From positions 1 to 52,878 of the IMG/VR virus record IMGVR_UViG_3300028550_003611: a stretch of DNA of 52,878 nt; one strand, given 5' to 3'. Below are positions 8,794 through 17,001 of this stretch, one piece after another. Under the pieces are notes generated by a model, which had not been told where the DNA came from, made no database searches, and was given only the letters and a program-made list of their open reading frames with translations. The translations under genes were made by a program, and so were the position numbers. The first letter of the stretch is position 1; the number at the start of each line of letters is the position of its first letter. Source of the stretch: a virus.

Positions 8794-11553
8794 TTATGAA
8801 TTTATAATTGTGGGTAGCTCAATAGCCAGCTTCCCTTTGGCTTTTAAATAAATAGTTAATTCTCTTGTAAAATCTGAATTGTTTGATTGATAGAAGTTCA
8901 TATCACTTAAGAATATATCTACTTCATCCACAATCTCATCACGTATTGCTGCGTACTCTGCAACAGTTTCATCAAAGATTTCAGCTCCTGGTATATCTGC
9001 TAAGATAAACAATTCCGCTGATTTAGAGGCAATTAGGGCTTCAGAGTTATCATCATTCTGCACTGACGTACAGTATTCTTGAAACTTTTTTAACCTATTA
9101 GTTTGCTCTCTGAATTCAGTAAATACATCCTTAAGCTCTAAACTTCGAATGTACGTGTTTTCTCCTTTCTTGTATGCTTCTTCTAAAAATTGTGCTAGAT
9201 CTTCAAATCTAGGATCAACTTCTTTTAGTTTCCACACCCAATCAGGAGTCTTTCCTGCTATTCTGGAATTCATCCAATTTATTACTTCTTTACTCATAGT
9301 ATATTTACCTTCATTTGTTAGTTGTAGAAAGAAATCTTTTATTGGGTAACAATTAGGATTCTTCTGAACATACTTGATCTTATTCTCTGCAACTCTTAAT
9401 AGCTGAGGCGTAGTTATAAAAGACAAATCTTCTTGAAAACCTTTAGTTAGATTTGTTCCAGAATAATGTCTACCTAATATTGCAGGTACTTCATCGTAGT
9501 AATACACAGCATTGTCATTAGATCCTCGTGTATCCCCATAACCATCGTAACTACAATTTTGATATACTTCTCGTATTTTAGGAGCTTGGTTCCGCATAAT
9601 TTCTGCAGCTAACTTCATCCATAACTCATCTTCACGAGTACAATAGTAAGTCACACGATCACTAGTCATTACAGTCTTTAGCTTAGGCTCAACTTTATCC
9701 CACGTAAATGTAGAAACTGTTGCATCATCACTTTGACACCAACTACCGTTATTCCTAAGAGAGAAAGCAACTATACGCTTTTCAATCATACGTATTTCAG
9801 CAGCAGATAAACCTTCAGTAGCCTGTAACTCAGATACTTCTATCTCTCTATCTTTAAACTCTTCAAGCCATTCATCGTCTGGCTCTACAATTGAGTAGTC
9901 TTTAAATAGTTTTGAATCTTTAAGTAGCGGAGTTAACAAGTCTTGATTTGTCTGCATCTTAGCTAGCTGAAGCATATCTGTATCGTTAGACGCAGCTTTT
10001 AACGTAAGAGTATCTAGACTCTTAGGAGTAATAAGCGTAAAAGATCTTTTTCCATAATCAGATGAATTACCAATAATAAAATGATCTTTTAAGTTATTTC
10101 TACTGTCACCTTCTTCTCTAAAGTATACTTTATCAAAATCAATATCTGACCAGCTTTCTGTAGAATTAGTTTCAATAGACAGCTTACCTCCTTTAACAAG
10201 AGCAGTAACTTTACTAATATTAAAAGCTTTAAACAATCCTTTAGGTCCTGCATACTGTAAAGTAGTATCCGAGAACTTAGGTTTCATGTTATTAGTATCA
10301 ATGATCTTAGAAATCTGACGCAGTGCTGAATTATCTGCATTCATAGAATCAGTCAATACATCTCTGCATGCTTTAATCCATTCTAAGAAATCAGTACTTT
10401 GTAGTTGATCTTGCACTAAGTCAACAGCTTCTTCAGCAGCTTTAAGAATAAGGTCTTGAACAAACTTCTTAGTGTGCTCATTCCATATAACTTTCTCACG
10501 AGAAGGAGTAACTTCTACACCCTCCTGAAGAACTATCTCTTTACCTGTCTCGTCTTTTAAGACTTGACGCATAGGACACTTAAGACCTACAGAACCCCAC
10601 AGTTGTTCCATCTCTAGCTCTCTAAAGTCTACATACCCATAGTTAATGCCCGTGGTTGCACCAGGAGCTTTAACGATTACGATATGGGGCCTAGAATACA
10701 TATAGCTGTCTGCTACAAGCAGAGAGTTAGAGTTGTGTATAACTTCAGATAGGAAATTCCTAGGAGATTCATATCCATCTTCATTGATAACTTTAAGCTT
10801 AACGTTGCTTAAATACATAAGCTGCTCTTCAACAGCTTCTTCAAACCTGTTACGGTTATGCTTTTTTACACCAAATGATATTTCTGTGTAGTTAAGCTCG
10901 TCTGTATTATGATAGTGAACTTTAGTACCATCAGAGAATGTAATAAACGGATTAAATGCAGGCACATTAAACTTAGTAGTATACGGATAGCAGCTTAATT
11001 GAAACTTCTTGCCGTTATGCACAGTAGTAATGTTGTAGAAATCTACACCTGTAGATAAAGCTACCTTAGCACCTAAACCAAACGCACCGAAGTTCTCAGA
11101 AGTATTACGCTTAGTTGAGTAACCTAACTCTAGGATACCTTCTAAACGCTTACCTCCAATACCTACGCCGTAATCTTTAACAGTAAACGTATCACAAAAT
11201 CCTATTCCTTCGTTTTGTTTATACGTAATTTGAACATGACAGTTTTCTTTATCTAAAGATTCTTGATTATAATAACTGGAATCAAAATTAGAATCAGCAT
11301 ATGCTTCTCCTTTTCTTTCTATATAGTACTGATCTATTCTTTTCTCTCCTTTTAATATCTCTAATGCCATCTCCTTCTCCCGTTGTGAATCGCAGGCGTT
11401 AGTCACCAGCTCACGTACAGTTGAAGGTATGGGCGTAGAATATTGTGTAGACTGTAAGATGTCAAACACCATCTTCTCAGCACCTTTATTGATTTTCTTA
11501 GCAACACCTCCTGTGTTTGTAACGATGTCGTTATCAATAGTTTTTATACTCAT
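8794..11553 (-). CDS. rIIA-like protein, GHKL (HSP90-type) ATPase
   Basis: This 919-residue protein has an N-terminal Bergerat-fold ATPase. The N box is E48-L-V-T-N52-A-C-D55, the G1 box is D127-Y-G129-V-G-I and the G2 box is G156-A-F-G-L-G-A. The remaining 700 residues show no motif I recognise. T4 rIIA has the same GHKL N-terminal domain and is also followed by rIIB, so the pair is probably an early exclusion-protection or host-takeover unit. The gene starts 20 bases downstream of an intrinsic terminator that closes the preceding transcript, so it should have its own promoter in the A+T-rich 11554-11572 stretch or depend on read-through. I could not see a convincing TAnnTTTG box there. Confidence 0.8.
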   Translation of the reverse strand: MSIKTIDNDIVTNTGGVAKKINKGAEKMVFDILQSTQYSTPIPSTVRELVTNACDSQREKEMALEILKGEKRIDQYYIERKGEAYADSNFDSSYYNQESLDKENCHVQITYKQNEGIGFCDTFTVKDYGVGIGGKRLEGILELGYSTKRNTSENFGAFGLGAKVALSTGVDFYNITTVHNGKKFQLSCYPYTTKFNVPAFNPFITFSDGTKVHYHNTDELNYTEISFGVKKHNRNRFEEAVEEQLMYLSNVKLKVINEDGYESPRNFLSEVIHNSNSLLVADSYMYSRPHIVIVKAPGATTGINYGYVDFRELEMEQLWGSVGLKCPMRQVLKDETGKEIVLQEGVEVTPSREKVIWNEHTKKFVQDLILKAAEEAVDLVQDQLQSTDFLEWIKACRDVLTDSMNADNSALRQISKIIDTNNMKPKFSDTTLQYAGPKGLFKAFNISKVTALVKGGKLSIETNSTESWSDIDFDKVYFREEGDSRNNLKDHFIIGNSSDYGKRSFTLITPKSLDTLTLKAASNDTDMLQLAKMQTNQDLLTPLLKDSKLFKDYSIVEPDDEWLEEFKDREIEVSELQATEGLSAAEIRMIEKRIVAFSLRNNGSWCQSDDATVSTFTWDKVEPKLKTVMTSDRVTYYCTREDELWMKLAAEIMRNQAPKIREVYQNCSYDGYGDTRGSNDNAVYYYDEVPAILGRHYSGTNLTKGFQEDLSFITTPQLLRVAENKIKYVQKNPNCYPIKDFFLQLTNEGKYTMSKEVINWMNSRIAGKTPDWVWKLKEVDPRFEDLAQFLEEAYKKGENTYIRSLELKDVFTEFREQTNRLKKFQEYCTSVQNDDNSEALIASKSAELFILADIPGAEIFDETVAEYAAIRDEIVDEVDIFLSDMNFYQSNNSDFTRELTIYLKAKGKLAIELPTIINS

Positions 11554-11572
11554 GATTTAATTATTTAAAATG

Positions 11573-11602
11573 AAAAAACCCCAGCTATTAACTGGGGCTT
11601 TA
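11573..11602 (-). terminator. Intrinsic terminator after the nuclease gene
   Basis: Read on the minus strand, a 6-bp stem CCCCAG/CTGGGG (11579-11584 with 11592-11597) with a 7-base loop is followed by six T residues (A tract 11573-11578 on the plus strand). It separates the primase/nuclease transcript from rIIA. Confidence 0.85.
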
Positions 11603-11622
11603 CGATTAGTATTTAATATTAT

Positions 11623-12099
11623 TTATAAAACAGTAGCTGTTGGAGACATAAGCTCCAATATTTCTGCAACTGTAGTTATATTTTGTCCTTGATTTCTAGG
11701 AACAAATAACACAGGTGGGTCTTCTTGTTTCATCATTAGGTCTAAGAACATCTTCCACTTTAATGGAAAACGCTCGTTCGCATACCCTTTGCATTCTATA
11801 ATCCACTTACCGTGTGGATCTACAAAATCAGGAGTATACGTAATATCTCGAACTTTATGTTTAATCTTATCTTGATAACCTGTCTTACCGTTATCTTCAT
11901 ATCTACTTGCGGGATAATGAAACCCTTCTAATAGTACATACTTATGCTTTTCATAATCACAGGCAATGCCTGCATCTGTAAGCATACGATAACAATGAGC
12001 CTCTAGTTTAGAACGGAACTTGATCCCGTCCACTTCTGTCGGCTTCGACTTTATCTTTGAGCCCCTCTTGGCTCGTCCTTTCCACGTTCTTGATGACAT
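11623..12099 (-). CDS. PD-(D/E)XK endonuclease, DUF1064-like
   Basis: The 158-residue protein has a basic N terminus. Catalytic residues can be read as E33 (in SKLEAHCY), D91 (in YTPDFVD) and E102-x-K104 (in IIECKGY), the order and spacing of phage DUF1064/VRR-NUC-like restriction-fold nucleases, which are proposed to resolve branched DNA during replication or packaging. Its first 31 codons overlap the 3' end of the primase gene in another frame (12008-12099), an unusually long overlap. It is the last gene before an intrinsic terminator. A Holliday-junction or T7 endonuclease I-like role is inference. Confidence 0.82.
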   Translation of the reverse strand: MSSRTWKGRAKRGSKIKSKPTEVDGIKFRSKLEAHCYRMLTDAGIACDYEKHKYVLLEGFHYPASRYEDNGKTGYQDKIKHKVRDITYTPDFVDPHGKWIIECKGYANERFPLKWKMFLDLMMKQEDPPVLFVPRNQGQNITTVAEILELMSPTATVL

Positions 12100-13069
12100 T
12101 CTGTGCTTCTTTTAAACTGTGATGTTTTACTAAGTCTGATATATCCTTTGACTTATACTTGTCAGGAATACATAGATTTAATAACCCAAACTTACGACAA
12201 ATTTTCTTAGCCATCGTTTGTCCAGGATTACTGGACTTGTGATAGTCATTGTCGTAAAGTACAGTTACTTTTTCGAAGCGCGTTTGAATTTCCTCAATGG
12301 TTTGGTTGCTTGGCATAAGCATTTCTGATTGTAAAGCAATGGATGCATAACCAAGCACTTCCAAGCACATGATATCCTTGAGGGAACTTGTGAGAAATAT
12401 TTCCCCACCAGTTGTAGGAAGTTGATTATAACCCTGTATGCAGCTACTACCCACGTTAGAACTCCATTTAAAATCCGCTTCAAGCGGACGGTAAATCTTA
12501 TAACCGCAGTCAAAACGATAACGATAGCTGACACTATTACACGAAAAACGTTCTTCATTTATCCAATAGTAATTAATAGGTAAAACGTCAAATTTACGAA
12601 GAATTTTTTTAGTAACACCAAATTGTTCCCAATATTGTTTATCTCTGTAATCCCAAGGTCTGGTTTTTACTGAGATATTAGCTGATTGTTTAGCTACAAA
12701 TACTGGTTCCGGCATTAGTTTTAACAAAGGTTCTTCACGTAATTTTCCTTCAGACATACCTACACCAAAGGCTAAGTCTATCTGCATAAGAGCCCCATAA
12801 AAATCTACATTGTATTTGTGTTGCACATACCCAATACAATCGAATACATGCTCATCATTTCCAAAGTCTTTATATATTAAAGTATCTTTAATAAAAGCAA
12901 TAGATACTGTAGGAGTTGAGTCTTTTCTCAAGTCACTCTTAAATTTCTTTCCTGCTTTTTCAAACGGGGAACAGAAATGTTTGAATACTTGATAAGGACT
13001 TATCTTACTAAATAAAACATCTTTATCTATAAAAATTCTTATTGAACTATCTTGTCTTGACTGTATCAT
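12008..13069 (-). CDS. DNA primase with TOPRIM domain
   Basis: This 353-residue DnaG-type primase makes RNA primers for the phage fork. Residues 31-58 contain a CHC2-like SPF...STPTVSI pattern (the zinc-finger family motif CPFHxDxxPSF) but without the metal-binding Cys/His set, so the zinc domain looks degenerate. The TOPRIM core follows: GGEIFLTSSLKD at 221-232 and the acidic LYDNDYH motif with D273 and D275. I start it at the ATG at 13069; a frame extension to a TTG at 13132 encodes an unlikely Leu-rich leader and runs through a hairpin. It is a partner for the DnaB-like helicase encoded about 3 kb upstream in the same transcription direction. Confidence 0.85.
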   Translation of the reverse strand: MIQSRQDSSIRIFIDKDVLFSKISPYQVFKHFCSPFEKAGKKFKSDLRKDSTPTVSIAFIKDTLIYKDFGNDEHVFDCIGYVQHKYNVDFYGALMQIDLAFGVGMSEGKLREEPLLKLMPEPVFVAKQSANISVKTRPWDYRDKQYWEQFGVTKKILRKFDVLPINYYWINEERFSCNSVSYRYRFDCGYKIYRPLEADFKWSSNVGSSCIQGYNQLPTTGGEIFLTSSLKDIMCLEVLGYASIALQSEMLMPSNQTIEEIQTRFEKVTVLYDNDYHKSSNPGQTMAKKICRKFGLLNLCIPDKYKSKDISDLVKHHSLKEAQNVIKNVERTSQEGLKDKVEADRSGRDQVPF

Positions 13070-13079
13070 GGTAAATAAA

Positions 13080-13146
13080 AGGAGGTGCGCTAGATGTCTT
13101 AGTAGGGGATTACAAAGTACTGTTATTCCCAAAACCCATACCTCCT
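13080..13146 (-). promoter_or_regulatory. Leader hairpin upstream of primase with buried Shine-Dalgarno-like sequence
   Basis: On the mRNA strand AGGAGGT (13146-13140) can pair perfectly with ACCTCCT (13086-13080), whose last base is 10 nt before the primase ATG. A full SD core is rare in this genome, and a 9-codon reading frame starts immediately after it. This could be a translational switch or a coincidence. Confidence 0.35.
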
Positions 13147-13157
13147 ATATTATTTAA

Positions 13158-13922
13158 TTACCAGTTGTCTTCTAGACTAAGAGGCTTAGGTGCACTCTCG
13201 TTAGAAACAACTACACTAGGAGAATACCTTTGAAGTTCTAAATCTTCATTGTATTCTGCTTTGAATTGACGATAGTCATCGTTTAATGCACGAGCAAACA
13301 TATCATTACGTTTAGGCTTAAGACGGCCAAAACATTTTGTATACACCTGCTGATACTTACCATCTTTAACACCTAGTAAACAACGTACTTTGTTGTCTTT
13401 AAGAGTTGCTACAAGCTGAGTAAGTTCTTCAACATCCCCTTTGAATATAGCATCTATAGTATCTAAACTACATTCGCCACCGTTAGGTATGTTAGCCCAT
13501 GCTTTGATGAATTCAATAAGAGTATCCTCGCCCTGATAAGTGCGTCTTACTCCTTTGTCTTTAAACCACTCATAGGTATCAGCTGGGTTTTCTGCACCCC
13601 AAGCTGTTTGACCTACAGAGTTGGACCATTGATACTTCCCAGTCTTAGATAGTTGTCTAGGCCCAGGTGTAACTAGGATCTCCATACGACAAGTAAAGTT
13701 ATGCTCTTCATTGCTTAGCCAGAAGGTTAACTTGTTGTACGTAGGACCGTCATCACTAAAACTTATGTCTTGGTAATTAGGTTCTGTTTTCATCTTTACT
13801 CCTATAGCGTTGAGTTCTCCCAATGTTGGGTTAACTGCTACTACACTCATCGCTCCTATACCTGTATAGAGCGGAATTCCTCCTGTAACTTCTACGTCGG
13901 AACTGTTACTTTGAATAGCCAT
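13158..13922 (-). CDS. Probable single-stranded DNA-binding protein
   Basis: The 254-residue protein has a beta-rich N-terminal two thirds and ends in a hydrophilic linker followed by a short acidic-aromatic tip (LSLEDNW). That layout recalls SSB-type C-terminal tips that recruit replication partners. It starts on the last base of the preceding gene's stop (TAATG) and lies between the Sak4-like ATPase pair and primase, exactly where phage SSBs are common. No OB-fold motif can be proven by eye, so the call rests on context and tail architecture. It could alternatively be a recombination accessory protein. Confidence 0.5.
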   Translation of the reverse strand: MAIQSNSSDVEVTGGIPLYTGIGAMSVVAVNPTLGELNAIGVKMKTEPNYQDISFSDDGPTYNKLTFWLSNEEHNFTCRMEILVTPGPRQLSKTGKYQWSNSVGQTAWGAENPADTYEWFKDKGVRRTYQGEDTLIEFIKAWANIPNGGECSLDTIDAIFKGDVEELTQLVATLKDNKVRCLLGVKDGKYQQVYTKCFGRLKPKRNDMFARALNDDYRQFKAEYNEDLELQRYSPSVVVSNESAPKPLSLEDNW

Positions 13923-14353
13923 TAGTCTTGAATTTCTGTGTTATATGAATTATTATCTCCTTTGTAATCTAACCCTTCTTCTACTCTTGTTTGGTTGTCC
14001 CATTCTCCTGAGCTTGGAAAGCTTTGAACATCTACAATTGCAGCAGTTTCAGTAGAAACTTGTTCGATAACATCTCCAATAGTTACTTGATTAGATTTTG
14101 TTACAGTATCGTCTACTAATGTAAATCTCATAACTTTAGATTTCTTAACTCGCATACCCTTTAATTTTGGGTGTTCGAATATCATTTTAATTTCGTCAGC
14201 TGTTAATCCGTATTTAGTTTTGATAGCTTTACGGTCTCTACCGTTATCTAAATCTTCTACAATTTGTGAAACTGTAATTTGTGTAGGAGGAGTCATTCTC
14301 TCTTCTGAGACAACATGGTTGTCTTCTTGGTTTACTCGTGTGTCTATTGACAT
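13922..14353 (-). CDS. Small protein with helix-turn-helix-like segment, coupled to SSB-like gene
   Basis: This is a 143-residue acidic protein. Residues about 27-70 (ITVSQIVEDLDNG, then KAIKTKYGLTADEIKMIF) look like two short helices around a turn, as in a resolvase-type helix-turn-helix. The C-terminal 60 residues are hydrophilic and probably disordered. It sits between the AAA_24/Sak4-like ATPase gene (11-base gap) and the SSB-like gene (TAATG overlap), so it may be a recombination or replication accessory DNA-binding factor. Function is not recognised. Confidence 0.65.
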   Translation of the reverse strand: MSIDTRVNQEDNHVVSEERMTPPTQITVSQIVEDLDNGRDRKAIKTKYGLTADEIKMIFEHPKLKGMRVKKSKVMRFTLVDDTVTKSNQVTIGDVIEQVSTETAAIVDVQSFPSSGEWDNQTRVEEGLDYKGDNNSYNTEIQD

Positions 14354-14364
14354 GTTATTTTTAA

Positions 14365-15063
14365 TTAATCTATAAATATTTTACCCCAATCTAAATCCAT
14401 ATCCTGCCCTCTTAGATGCGCACATCTAGAACCTGCAGTTATATCTCCCTCAGAGTTAAAAGAGATACGCGTAGTGTCCCCGTCTCTATATATGTAACCA
14501 ATAGCGTCAGCATTAGCACATGTAATAGAACGAAGTTTACCAGTAAGATCTAAGTCCATACTTCTAACTTCCTTACCTTTCTTATCAATCATCTTGTCTT
14601 TAAGATGCCCGACTAGAATGACATGGTCAGCTAGTTTGTTTAACCGATCAAACCACTTTTTGTAAGCCAAACGAAGATATAAATAGCCGGCACCGTTCGG
14701 TAGAGAAAGAATAGATAAGCCTGTGTTCTTAGGGTCAAAGTTCTTGCCCATAGGTGTTTGTTTATACATTTCTTTGCCTTCTGCCTCACACCAGACTTCT
14801 AATTGAGTCACGGTGTCTACAGCTATATACTTGTAAGGTTTACCATCTGCGATTATTGCTTTCCCAATCTCAGCCAATTCCGCAAGTGAATTAGCTTTGA
14901 CTTTAAGAGCGTCAATCATATCTGATCCATCTTCTAGATCTATGATTAGACAATTCTCAAGCTGTGAGAGAACAGTGGTCTTCCCAATTTTAGGAGGACC
15001 ATATATTACTAAATTTTTAGGGCTCTTGCGAGCTGCTTTAATTTTCTTTTTAGGAAGTTCCAT
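14365..15063 (-). CDS. RecA-fold AAA_24 ATPase, Sak4-like recombination protein
   Basis: The 232-residue single-domain P-loop ATPase has Walker A G22-P-P-K-I-G-K28-T-T near the N terminus, after a basic patch KKKIKAARKSPK, and Walker B IAVDT (D83). Length and motif spacing match the phage AAA_24 family that includes Sak4-type single-strand annealing/RecA-core proteins. Its position next to an SSB-like gene supports a role in phage recombination-dependent replication. The partner protein after it in the operon may be a DNA-binding cofactor. Confidence 0.8.
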   Translation of the reverse strand: MELPKKKIKAARKSPKNLVIYGPPKIGKTTVLSQLENCLIIDLEDGSDMIDALKVKANSLAELAEIGKAIIADGKPYKYIAVDTVTQLEVWCEAEGKEMYKQTPMGKNFDPKNTGLSILSLPNGAGYLYLRLAYKKWFDRLNKLADHVILVGHLKDKMIDKKGKEVRSMDLDLTGKLRSITCANADAIGYIYRDGDTTRISFNSEGDITAGSRCAHLRGQDMDLDWGKIFID

Positions 15064-15065
15064 TA

Positions 15066-15197
15066 TTATCTATTAGTTTTCATAATGTCAAAAGCATTAT
15101 AGTTTATACGTAAATATTCAAACCAATCTTTATATTTAGGTTTTGCAACAGCCTTTGCTTTTTTTACAGGCTTTTTAGGACTTTTTTTTCCTTTCAT
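15066..15197 (-). CDS. Small lysine-rich protein (43 aa)
   Basis: A 43-codon reading frame encodes a very basic N-terminal half (KGKKSPKKPVKKAKAVAKPK) and an aromatic, potentially helical C-terminal half (YKDWFEYLRINYNAF). It overlaps the end of the helicase gene by 23 bases and stops 2 bases before the next start, filling an otherwise empty gap. This fits the tight operon packing and supports a real gene. It could bind nucleic acid or contact the helicase. Confidence 0.6.
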   Translation of the reverse strand: MKGKKSPKKPVKKAKAVAKPKYKDWFEYLRINYNAFDIMKTNR

Positions 15198-16146
15198 TAA
15201 TAGTAAATGTTGAGAGATCAGTTTCGAATGGTATCATCCCAAGTAAACCGTCTCGGTTTTTTTCTACATGTATTGCCATCAACCCTATTGGGTCTTCTCC
15301 GCAATACATATCTGTAATTCCGTATAAATCATACGGTCTTTGCAGCATCATCACAACGTGTGCGTCTTGACCTATACTGTCTCCCCCAAAGAGATCAGTT
15401 AGTAAAGGTTGATACTGTTGTTTAGCTCTGTACTCTTGCTCAATATTTCTATTAAGTTGAGATAAAAGTATAGTAATGCACGACATGCGTGCTTGCATCC
15501 ACATACAGGATTTAGATAATACATTGAGTCTTTGTAACTCTGTATCAGCTTTCCCAAGAACAAGTCTAGAGTGGTCAATAAGATTAATTACTGTGTGACT
15601 AGGGTATTTAGTAAACACACTTTCGTTAATCTTTTTAACTTCTTCCATGTCTTGAGGTATAGAGCAGAAATAGATAGGATATTCTTTATACTTCTTTACA
15701 CTTTCTACATAAGAATCAAACTTATCGTCAGATAATCTTTGTTCTACTGATAGAAGCTCGTGTGTTTGAAGCTTAGTATCCTTGCTACCTGCTCTTAGTA
15801 TCTGTTGCTCTCCAGGCATCTCGAAGCTCCAATAAATAACTATAATAGCTTTATTTTTATTAGAGTCTAAGACGTCGAAGATTAACTGATTACTAAACGC
15901 TGATTTACCTACACCAGGACGACCTGCAATAACATACATTTTACCAGGTTGTAAACCCCCCATCAAATTTTTGTTGAGAGATTTCCAAGCTGTAGGATAC
16001 ACCTTACGTTTCCCATTCATACCTGCTTTTACATCAGATATACTTTGGTCTACAGATGTAGATATATGTCTTAGCAGTTTAATCTTTGAAATCTCAAAGT
16101 CTGCGTGTGATCCTCCTTGTAACTTCTCCGGTGGTTTCTGTTCCAT
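15175..16146 (-). CDS. DnaB-like replicative helicase (RecA-core only)
   Basis: The 323-residue protein corresponds to the C-terminal ATPase half of DnaB. Walker A is G75-R-P-G-V-G-K81-S82, Walker B ends in VINLID191, the H3 sensor is LLSQ230LNR and the H4-type motif is EKNRDG with K296/R298 as arginine-finger candidates. There is no full N-terminal DnaB collar domain; only about 50 residues precede the core. It is expected to unwind the phage fork as a hexamer together with the TOPRIM primase. It overlaps the upstream 185-aa gene by 53 bases. Confidence 0.9.
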   Translation of the reverse strand: MEQKPPEKLQGGSHADFEISKIKLLRHISTSVDQSISDVKAGMNGKRKVYPTAWKSLNKNLMGGLQPGKMYVIAGRPGVGKSAFSNQLIFDVLDSNKNKAIIVIYWSFEMPGEQQILRAGSKDTKLQTHELLSVEQRLSDDKFDSYVESVKKYKEYPIYFCSIPQDMEEVKKINESVFTKYPSHTVINLIDHSRLVLGKADTELQRLNVLSKSCMWMQARMSCITILLSQLNRNIEQEYRAKQQYQPLLTDLFGGDSIGQDAHVVMMLQRPYDLYGITDMYCGEDPIGLMAIHVEKNRDGLLGMIPFETDLSTFTINERKKKS

Positions 16147-16651
16147 CTATGTTTTCATAATTATCCCATTCATAACTGTTAACCCACGTTGGCAGCATTT
16201 TCATAAAGCCAAGAGAATCACCCTTCTTGCGAAAGGTTAACTCATTTTTAAGACATGTAACAATGCGATCATGCTTTGTTTTGTCTTTACCAATGATACT
16301 CTTATACTTTATTCTTGCTTTTTGATTAGCCTTAGCAGTAGAGTCTCTAGCCCTTAGAATCCTATCAGTTCCTTTACATGAAACTTTTATAGGGTAATAA
16401 GAGAGGAGCTCACTCCACATTTGATCGAAAGATGCTTGAAATAAATCCAAGAAATCTTGTCTAATAATGTGAAATTTGAGCCCCTCTCCTAACTTAACTA
16501 AGCCTTTGGTTTGCAAAGCTTTAGTATCTGGCTTTAACTTTAACTTTTCTAATACTGCATAATCACGGGAATACAATAAATACAAATATAAGAAATCATC
16601 CGCAGTTATCCCAATTTCTGTGAGAGTTTCTGTATTAATTTCTATTACCAT
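16094..16651 (-). CDS. Uncharacterised 185-aa protein upstream of replicative helicase
   Basis: A mostly helical 185-residue protein with a hydrophobic aromatic N-terminal segment (LYLYLLYSRDYAVL near residues 22-36) and a strongly basic middle (RILRARDSTAKANQKARIKYK, about 96-115). The location directly before the DnaB-like gene, with a 53-base overlap, suggests a helicase loader or a winged-helix replication initiator, but no motif proves it. Confidence 0.7.
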   Translation of the reverse strand: MVIEINTETLTEIGITADDFLYLYLLYSRDYAVLEKLKLKPDTKALQTKGLVKLGEGLKFHIIRQDFLDLFQASFDQMWSELLSYYPIKVSCKGTDRILRARDSTAKANQKARIKYKSIIGKDKTKHDRIVTCLKNELTFRKKGDSLGFMKMLPTWVNSYEWDNYENIDGTETTGEVTRRITRRL

Positions 16652-16656
16652 ATCAA

Positions 16657-17001
16657 TTATTTAAACACTACGGTTATTTCTGTACCTTTTATTGTTATAG
16701 TCATGTTTTCTGATCTTCTCATAACATCAAACATAGAGTCCTTAAAACTTGTTTTTGGGGATTCTGGGGGCCAATCATATGAAGGAGTTTTAGCAAGAAT
16801 AGGTTTATCTCTTCTAAGCTTTTGCATAGTTTGAAACTTACTCCTAATTCTAGCAGGAGTTATATTTTCTAGTGATTCATCAGAAAACATTTGCTTAAAA
16901 TCTTTAAAGATATCTTTAGCGGTATCAATTTGTAATAAAGTACTACGTCGGTACCTTTTGAGGATTATATCCTCCATTTTTTGTGTGTATTTAGCATGCA
17001 T
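16657..17001 (-). CDS. Uncharacterised 114-aa protein
   Basis: The small basic protein begins with YTQKMEDIILKRYRR and includes a helical DIFKDFKQMF/ARIRSKFQTM pattern that resembles a Myb/SANT-like or HTH DNA-binding bundle by eye. The C-terminal 20 residues are beta-type. It overlaps the stop of the SF2 helicase by 11 bases and ends 5 bases before the next gene. A DNA-binding accessory role is a guess. Confidence 0.65.
   Translation of the reverse strand: MHAKYTQKMEDIILKRYRRSTLLQIDTAKDIFKDFKQMFSDESLENITPARIRSKFQTMQKLRRDKPILAKTPSYDWPPESPKTSFKDSMFDVMRRSENMTITIKGTEITVVFK

Noticed and set aside
12265-12558. 97-residue reading frame inside the primase gene
   Set aside because: It lies wholly within the primase coding region in another frame and has no independent support.
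13114-13139. Nine-codon leader peptide after AGGAGGT upstream of primase
   Set aside because: The SD core directly abuts the ATG with no spacer, so initiation is improbable.
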